Origin: Gigaspora rosea | Lineage: Eukaryota > Glomeromycota > Glomeromycetes > Diversisporales > Gigasporaceae | Assembly (NCBI GenBank): GCA_003550325.1 | Contig: QKWP01000059.1 | Location: forward strand, 27,942 to 91,941 | Direction of reading: 5' to 3' | Length of the DNA: 64,000 nt | Shown: one piece after another, positions 57,112 to 64,000 of the stretch | Layout of the letters: the number at the start of each line of letters is the position of its first letter | Position numbering within the stretch: the first letter of the stretch is position 1 | Notes under the pieces: model-generated | Databases searched by the model: none | What the model was told of the DNA's origin: nothing | What the model saw: only the letters and a program-made list of their open reading frames with translations | Translations under genes and position numbers: made by a program

Positions 57112-58079
57112 TAACTAGAAATTTCATTAAGTAAACTAGTTTAGGGCTTTTATTTAAAAGTTTTTAGTACTTAATTTTGTATATATATACACACTTTCTA
57201 ACCTAATATTAATACTAGTTTGGACCCTAACTCTAACTAATAATCATTTTAATTTTTTTAAATATTAACTTGCGATATTGCAATTTGCTAAATTTATTAA
57301 AATCCAAAAATAATTATTTCAAATTATTTAATAAATATATGGTTGCCTAAAATACTATACTATATAGACGTTTACTACTATTGTCATTATAGGATACAAA
57401 AAAAAAAGAATATAAAGTCTTATTATTGCATTAAATAGAAAAAACTTGTAAACATATTAAACATTTTAGAGCTATATTAAAGCAACTCAACTTTTAGTTG
57501 GCAGGCACATGACTTGTTATGTTATTGCAAAGTAATAATAACAAAACCTATCATTTAATAATGAGTTCAGTATTTAGTTTATTTCATATCAATAATAATA
57601 TATCATTTAAAAACAAAATGCAAATAAAACGATACATAAATTATATTTAAAGAAGTAACAAATGGTTTGGAACTGATAAAAAAAATGCCTCATAAGGGTC
57701 ATTATGAAAATACTCTAAAAATATTTCAAATGTTACTTCAATTTAAAAAGCAAGACTTTATTAAAATAAAAAACACATTAAAAAAATTAATCAAACAAAA
57801 TAAAGATTTCTTGACCCACAAATTGTATTAGAACAAAATAACTAAAAATAAATATAGAACAAAAACATCAAATCTAAAGGAATTGGAAGAGCAAGCCAAT
57901 ACAATTTTGATAATTGGAAACACAAATAGAGTATTTAATTGATAAAGCTTTTTACTTGAAAAGCAAAAATGTTAAAATTAAAGAGGATAACTTCATATTG
58001 AAACTTAATTTAGAAGACAATCAAAAGTTATTAAACAAATATTATAGTACCATTGAAAAAACATATTTTGTCTTAAAAA
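57112..58079. other. AT-rich region with weak coding trace
   Basis: Plus-strand stretches near 57870-57935 (LKELEEQANTILIIGNTNR) look like protein but are surrounded by stops. Probably decayed coding DNA; no gene model. Confidence 0.3.
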
Positions 58080-58087
58080 TGTGTTTG

Positions 58088-58403
58088 TAGGGTTTCTCAA
58101 ATTCAAATCAAATCAAATATTGAATCAATTTGAATTTGATCAAATCAAATTGACCCTGATTTGAATTTGATTTGATTCAAATATTTGAATTTGAATTTGA
58201 TTTGATTCAAATATTTGAATTTGAATTTGATTTGAATTTGAATTTTTAATAGTAATTTTCAAATCAAATCAAATATTTGTCAAATCAAATCAAATTTGAC
58301 CATATTTGAATTTGATCAAATCAAATATAGTCAAATTTGAATTTGAATTTGATCAAATATTTGATTCAAATATTTGAAGATCAAATCAAATTGCGGAACC
58401 CTA
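58088..58403. mobile_element. hAT MITE, 316 bp, TTTGAATTTGAT words
   Basis: TAGGGTTTCTCAAATTC at 58088 faces an end that reversed reads TAGGGTTCCGCAATTTG. A perfect 8-bp duplication TGTGTTTG flanks it (58080-58087 and 58404-58411). The whole interior is made of TTTGAATTTGATT and its complement. Confidence 0.9.
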
Positions 58404-60100
58404 TGTGTTTGCATTTAATAATGCAAGTAAAAAAAATAAATAAATTTGTACAATTCAAAATATTGTAATTTTTCTAATATCAAATTCATTGGTAGATGCT
58501 ATGAAAGTGGCAGAATTAGTATCAAAATAAAACAAATTTGTAAAAAAAATGAAGTTGCAAGTGGTCTGTAGCTTACACTCAAATTATGATATAGGTAAAA
58601 TTGATTTATTTTAAAGTATTTAAGTAAATTTGTAAGTAACAGAATTCTCTAAAACTAAAGTATTAAATTCATTTTAAAATACTTTGGGTAATACTATGCC
58701 TAAAATTATTAATTTTTCTTTTAAATTACATATAAATTTGATACTTTTTAGATTTTTGTTGTATGAAAATATCTCATTTGAATTAATAAAATATTTTGTG
58801 ATTTTTGCAAAATAAAGTAGCTTGGTAACATATAATGAAATTATTTTTCATAGTATTTAAAAATTCTTGATTATTAAGGCATTGTAATAGCATATAAATT
58901 TTACAGTAAATCCTAATAGAAATTATGACTGCTTAATTTCAATACAAACTAACTTAACACATACTGTGTGTATTACTATAGTTCATAAGTTGCATAATAA
59001 AATTTTTTACAATGATTATTTTTCTGATATATACTGTCTGTCACATTATAGTTAGTAAGTTTTGCAACAAAATTTTTTATAGCAAACATGATAGTAATTT
59101 CAATTAAAAACTAATTCAAACTTTAATCACATAATGTGTATTGCAATTATTATAAAACATAGTTTTGTAAAATTCTCAACTATAATTCCAACAATTATAG
59201 CAAAACTTTCACAATAGAATTTATAACTATGATTTCAACATAAATTATCTCAACTTTAACTATATATTGTGTATTACTATAGTAGTTTGTAATTTTTTGT
59301 AACAAATTTTTTACAATAAATTATAATAAAATAATTTTAATACATATAGTTATACCACTACATTTGTAATACAATCTAACTTTATTGTCATGATAGCTCA
59401 TAAGCTTACTTATTATAGTAACAAAGCAAAATATTTGACATTAACTAATTGCAACTAATTAAAATTACTTTATATCTTACTTTTAGAAATTCTTAGACAT
59501 TTACTCATTTTTGTCTTGATTTTGCTCATTTACTATATTTATTTATTTTTATTTTAGAACTTTTAGAACCTTTGCTTATTTTTATATTTATAAACCTATT
59601 AAGCATTTACTCAACTGGTTGTTTAGATTAACCAATTAAGTATTTACTTAACCAGTTACTCAAAATTATTCAGTTTGAGTTGGTTAACCAATTGTAGTCC
59701 AACTAGTTTAAATTACTAGGTAAATATATTAGAGATAGGGTTAAGAATTATAGTTTTTTAAAATAGATAGTTTTATACTAGACCAATTAAAAAGATGCTT
59801 AAAGCTAGTCCATTATGAATTTATAATAACATTAAAATTAGTAGGGTTTAGTAAATCAAAAGTTATATAATATTAAACTTTTTTATTAATTAATATAAAA
59901 TTTTTGTACAATTTGATTGGCTAATAAAATGTTAAATAGGGTAGCCCCTTAAGAGATAGAAATCATCTAATTTACAATAGCTCTCTAAAACTATACCCAA
60001 ATATTAGAAAAGGTGAAGAGGGGAATCTGAGTTTACTGTGTAAAAGAGCAAAAAACTAGGGTTTATATTTTTTACAATGTTAATAAAGAGTATAATATTT
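58404..60100. other. AT-rich region, nothing recognised
   Basis: Diffuse repeats of phrases such as ATTATAGTxxxTAAGTTTxxxA (58980-59300) suggest old tandem duplication, and TTAACCAATTxxG words cluster at 59610-59700. No gene. Confidence 0.4.
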
Positions 60101-60104
60101 CAAT

Positions 60105-60240
60105 AAACTATAAGAACTATAAAAACCACAAAAAACTAACAAAAAACTATAAAAGCTATAAAAACTATAAAAACTATAAAAACTATAAAAACTACAAAAA
60201 CTATAAAAACTATAAAACTATAAAAACTATAAAAACCATA
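60105..60240. repeat. AACTATAAAA tandem array
   Basis: About 13 copies of the 10-bp unit AACTATAAAA with minor variants. Confidence 0.9.
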
Positions 60241-61083
60241 TGTATTATGTATAATATGTATAAAATATTCTTTAGAATGTTCTAGCAATAAAAAAGTCTA
60301 TTTTATAACACTGTGTAGAAAATTAGAAAATTCTAATTAGTAAAAATTGAAAATCCAATTAGAGCTAGCTTTGAAATATTAGAAAATCTGGAAAATTTCA
60401 TAAATTTCCTATAATATGGTAATCCATGTAAAAATACATACTGTATTTTAATTGAAGTTAAAAAAGATTATTTTATTTAAGTTAAGAAGAATTTAGTAAA
60501 TAAATGATTAGTTGAATGAATATATGGCAATAACAAAGAAAATTCCTAATACAAAAAATCATACAATGATTGACCAAGCAGTATCAACTTTAGTATCAAC
60601 ATTTATTAGTAATTATGCTAACATTTATAAATATTTTTTTCCAGGTTAATATTTGCAACACAATATACAACTAATAATTTACTTGCTAGTTAACAAAGAT
60701 TATACTAAAGTATATACCGTACACAATGATTTATTATAAAAAACTACAGTATAATTTTTTAAAAAACAATAACAATTACAGTCAAACCTCAATATAATCA
60801 CCAGGTTAGAAAACAAAATTTTGATTATAAAAAGTTGTAACTATATAAAGATTAAATTTTATATGTTTTATAATAGCTAAAATTAAAAAATAGTATGATT
60901 ATAACAAGGTTGTAACTATATCAAGAGTGATTAAAACTGTATAATATTTCATTTAGTATAGACTTTTAATTAAAGATGAAAAACTATCTTGATACAGAGT
61001 CAATATCTAAATAATACTAAACTCACATTTAAAATTTTGGAATTTTTCTTTATAAAAATAACCATCTATTATATAATATTGTG
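60241..61083. other. AT-rich region downstream of the sulfotransferase gene
   Basis: Apart from the possible MITE at 60779-60939 nothing is recognised. Confidence 0.5.
60779..60939. mobile_element. possible pogo/Tigger-like MITE
   Basis: CAGTCAAACCTCAATATAAT at 60779 follows a TA and has the typical pogo start. The right side ends AAACTG before TA at 60940-60941, an imperfect inverse. TTGATTATAAAAAGTTGTAA and TGATTATAACAAGGTTGTAA form a direct internal repeat. Confidence 0.45.
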
Positions 61084-62035
61084 CTAAATCTTAATTCTAT
61101 GCTGAAACAAGTATTCATAATGAGGTTTGCTTTTAGAAATTAAGTCATCAACATGTTGAGGATATTCAATTTCTTCATCATTATTGATTGATTTGTCAAA
61201 TCCTGTGCTTTGTATTACATTCCTGTTTTTTTATTTATAATATATGTACATGGTTAATATATAAAAAGAAAAATTAATTGAAAATAATAAACATACTTAT
61301 GCCACAAATAATCTATATCTGGGTCTGACAATTTTATATCCCATATTTTCAACCTTTCTTCTTTCCATTCAAGCATTTCTTTTTTAAACTCTATGTTGAC
61401 CATCTCACAATATTTTCTCAAAATTTTTTCTGGTTCTTGAACTAAATCATCAGCATCTACTAAAACAATCTCCTCTCCAGTTATGTTTTTAATTAAATCA
61501 TAAAGAATCCTTGATTTTTGAGCCAAACTGTTTCAGAATAAAAAATGTCAAATCTTTCAGAATTAGGTACACAAGCTTTATCCCAAGCTTTATATGTAGA
61601 ATTTGCAGCTTTGTAAAAAGACTTTACGGATTTTTCTGGATTTCTAATTATGAATGTATGTTTAAATTTTGAAAGAATTTCCTTGGATCCTAATGGATTT
61701 CCTTCTAAATTTCCTTCTAATGCATCTAAAAAATTGGATGCATGTTCCTTCACAAAAACTCTTAAGGTATGTGTTTTGTCATCATTATAGTAATGAGGGG
61801 CAAGAATTTCGTTAAGAGTAGGCGAGAAATGATGTACAAAAGTGATCGGATCAGTAGGTTTAGGTAACGGAATTTGGTTCAAAAATTCAAAGTTTTTTGT
61901 CACATAAGCACGATTAATTGGATTTATTGGTTCATGGATAACATGGAATTCTTGAGGACGTTGAAGAAGTCGTTCAAAAACCGTAGAAAGAGATCTCGGA
62001 TGGGACCAAAGAATAATGGGTCTTTGATCCGCCAT
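61084..62035 (-). pseudogene. sulfotransferase-like P-loop protein, one frameshift
   Basis: Exon 1 runs from ATG 62035 to a donor AA/GTATGT at 61297; exon 2 is 61222-61084, ending in TAG. The start MADQRPIILWSHPRSLST carries the phosphosulfate-binding-loop-like motif SHPRSLST-x-F-E-R of sulfotransferase-family P-loop proteins. HTFIIRNPEKSVKSFYKA matches the second nucleotide-binding segment (R-x-P...S). VLVDADDLVQEPEKILRKYC follows, and the C-terminus ends PHYEYLFQHRIKI. Near 61520-61533 the frame shifts by one base (SETVWLKNQ in one frame, QKSRILYDLIKN in the next). No splice pair repairs it, so it is a pseudogene or carries a sequencing error near T and A runs. The intact enzyme would act on a phosphate or sulfate ester; the substrate is unknown. 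Confidence 0.75.
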
Positions 62036-62767
62036 TTTTAAATGAGCAAATTCAATCTTATCCGATCCTTTTATTAAGTTGTGTAATATGTGTGTTCATG
62101 TAATACAAATAGCCTTTATTATGCATAACTGAGATCTGATTCATTGATCTTGCACTCCCGATTTTTCGATCAGCGGGCTGTGCTTCATCTTGCGGTATTC
62201 GAATTTTCTACTTTCACGGTTTCACGTGTCATAACGGGACCAACGACTTCGCCGCTAATACATGCATAAATTTGATTTACATATATATCGAACATCCCAA
62301 GGATCTAAGTCCTATAAAATGAATTGTATTTTCATTATGTTTTCATATAATTTAGGGACCGAGTCCAAGACTGTCTTTTTTAGTCCTAGGATCGGAACGG
62401 CCATTTAACATCCCTACGATCCATACCCGATATTGATATTATGTGATCCATATCCAGATGATTATACTGGTATAGGCAAGTTACAAATTTATGAAAATTA
62501 TAATATTCCTTAAACCATCAGTAGTTAGCAATCAAATTTGGCTGTTAAAATAATCTGCCCGCTTTTAAAGACACCCCTTAATAAAGAGTATGTGAATTTT
62601 AGAGAGTTAAAAAAAGGTTCTATATTTCATTTATTCTGATTTTATTATCTCTTACCAGATATCCAATCATTTTGGAAAAGCTAATTACAAAATATATCTA
62701 AAATTTGACACTTCATTATCTTGTCTCTTTGTATCACTATATTTACACTTATTTTATTAACCGTATT
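62036..62767. other. intergenic region, promoter side of the sulfotransferase-like gene
   Basis: It separates two minus-strand genes: the transporter ends at 62768 and the sulfotransferase-like gene starts at 62035. A GC-richer stretch at 62140-62250 (for example GCGGGCTGTGCTTCATC) shows no frame. No element was recognised. Confidence 0.5.
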
Positions 62768-63926
62768 TCAGATCATAATTTTCTGTTCCATTTTTTTATT
62801 TTCATTAATAAGCATAAACCTTAGAATTACTGTAAGAATTACCACCAAAATTAATAAAAATGCATTGGTAATATGTCCTTTGACTTTGGATTATGCACGT
62901 TGGTTTATTTGCAGAAATACGTAGATGGTAAAATTTATGAGAATAAAATTAATAATTGAAAAGTTATTGTTAAATTATTATATTGAAAAATTACTTACAA
63001 TATCTGGGACCATCATTTGTTGGGTATAGCATTGACGCCAAAACACCTAGAAAAAAAATTTTTATAAATGAGTAACACAGTAAATATATATATATAAGCA
63101 AAATCATAAAATGATTCTTACCGGATATATTTCCAAATGAATTAACCATTGCTAGAGCGATTGCACGTTTATCGTGAGGTGTAGAAAATATACTGGAAAT
63201 CCAAGCTACTAAAAGTGGTGCAAATGTCGATAGGCCTATTAAAAATATAAATATATGTCTATTAAATGACTAGGTGCTGAGAAAGAGACGAATTTGACAA
63301 AAAATTATAATTATAAAAAATTAATTTTCTCCGATTATCTAATTAAATTTGATATTTGTTGAGAAATTAATTTTTATAATTATTATTTTTTTTGCCAGAT
63401 TCGTTCCTTTTCTCAACGCTTAGCCCAATATTCAAAAAAAAAAAAATTAATTAATTCATATTTACCAGCAGTGCAAAAAAAAGTGGATACATATAGTAAA
63501 TTTATGTTCTCAAACATTGCCAGTCCAAAAAAACCAATTATTGCTAAACATCCTCCAAAAATAAGATGAAAACTTCTTTCTTCAGTTTTATCAGAATGCA
63601 ATGTTATGGCTAATGAAATGCACCAACCAGTAAAGTAAGGTGGCACTGTCAACAATTGACTTTTCAATGGATCAAAGCCCATAGAATAAATTATAGTTGG
63701 TAGATATAATGCAATGGAATGTATAGCAGTTCCAATGAATATACCAATAAGCATTACGATATAAATCTTCGAATCTTTTACGACCAAGTACAGACTGTGA
63801 TGATCAATTTTGTAATGTTGAGAGTCATTTAATGAACAGTCATCTTTGCGAAGACAGGTTACCCAGTAATCCCTTTCTTGTACAGTTAGGAATGTGGCAG
63901 TTTCTGGAAAGTTTGGAAGAATGAAA
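62768..63926 (-). CDS. MFS transporter, allantoate permease type (C-terminal part)
   Basis: Four exons are in frame: 63926-63466, 63235-63122, 63046-62999 and 62883-62768 (stop TGA). Exon order gives FPETATFLTVQERDYWVTCL at the end of the central cytoplasmic loop. Membrane segments follow: KIYIVMLIGIFIGTAIHSI, ALYLPTIIYSMGFDPLKSQL, YFTGWCISLAITLHSDKT, HLIFGGCLAIIGFFGLAM, LSTFAPLLVAWISSIFS, then HDKRAIALAMVNSFGNISG and a last helix NAFLLILVVILTVILRFM. The FPET-x-x-F/WL loop, the Y-S-M-G-F segment and GNISG...YP-x-x-D-G-P-R-Y are typical of the fungal anion:cation symporter family (Dal5-like), which imports allantoate, nicotinate or other small organic anions by proton symport. The N-terminal half lies beyond the right edge. 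The substrate cannot be told from sequence. Confidence 0.88.
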
Positions 63927-64000
63927 CTAAGAAAAAAAAAGAATAATTGATAATATATTTTAGATGTAAAAAGTAGATAAAAAAGGAAGGTTAAATATAC

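Overview
The window looks like nuclear DNA of an AT-rich, repeat-dense fungus. Genes are split by short GT-AG introns (about 45-210 nt), tiny exons occur, proteins are ordinary eukaryotic families, and the space between genes is almost wholly transposon debris. The BTB fragment, the hAT styles and the AT-richness together recall arbuscular mycorrhizal fungi (Glomeromycotina, Rhizophagus-like). That assignment is inference from style; no marker gene is present.

Host genes are few. On the minus strand: a Tim17/22/23-like membrane protein in at least four exons (18.8-19.8 kb); a complete ten-exon calcium/calmodulin-dependent protein kinase I homologue of 332 residues (21.6-23.4 kb); a sulfotransferase-like P-loop protein broken by one frameshift (61.1-62.0 kb); and the C-terminal half of an allantoate-permease-type MFS transporter running off the right edge (62.8-64.0 kb). 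A decayed WD40 gene lies at 3.6-4.5 kb, and several short coding-like scraps are noted with low confidence.

The rest is mobile DNA. Two hAT elements have both ends and perfect 8-bp target duplications: one of 5468 bp at 10937-16404 (CAACTAAT) with a thrice-frameshifted transposase, and one of 4888 bp at 27954-32841 (CATAGTAT) with a nearly intact 678-residue transposase and a captured BTB/POZ exon. Five short non-autonomous hAT copies have perfect 8-bp duplications (7.6, 10.3, 50.8, 53.3 and 58.1 kb), each filled with its own subterminal word. TA-flanked pogo/Tigger-like MITEs occur at 0.5, 33.8, 49.4 and perhaps 60.8 kb, including one inserted into another copy of itself. Several large foldback elements (1.5, 9.2, 27, 44.8, 47.8, 48.3 and 56.6 kb) and three retroposed sequences (42.7, 52.9 and 54.5 kb) complete the set; the last is a probable processed gene copy with AATAAA, poly(A) tail and 14-bp target duplication.

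From 33 to 42 kb and 57 to 61 kb the DNA is mostly A/T-rich low-complexity sequence with degenerate minisatellites and no convincing gene. A single N at 46196 sits inside a duplicated stretch and probably marks an assembly join. No tRNA gene, rRNA, CRISPR array or bacterial-type operon was seen.
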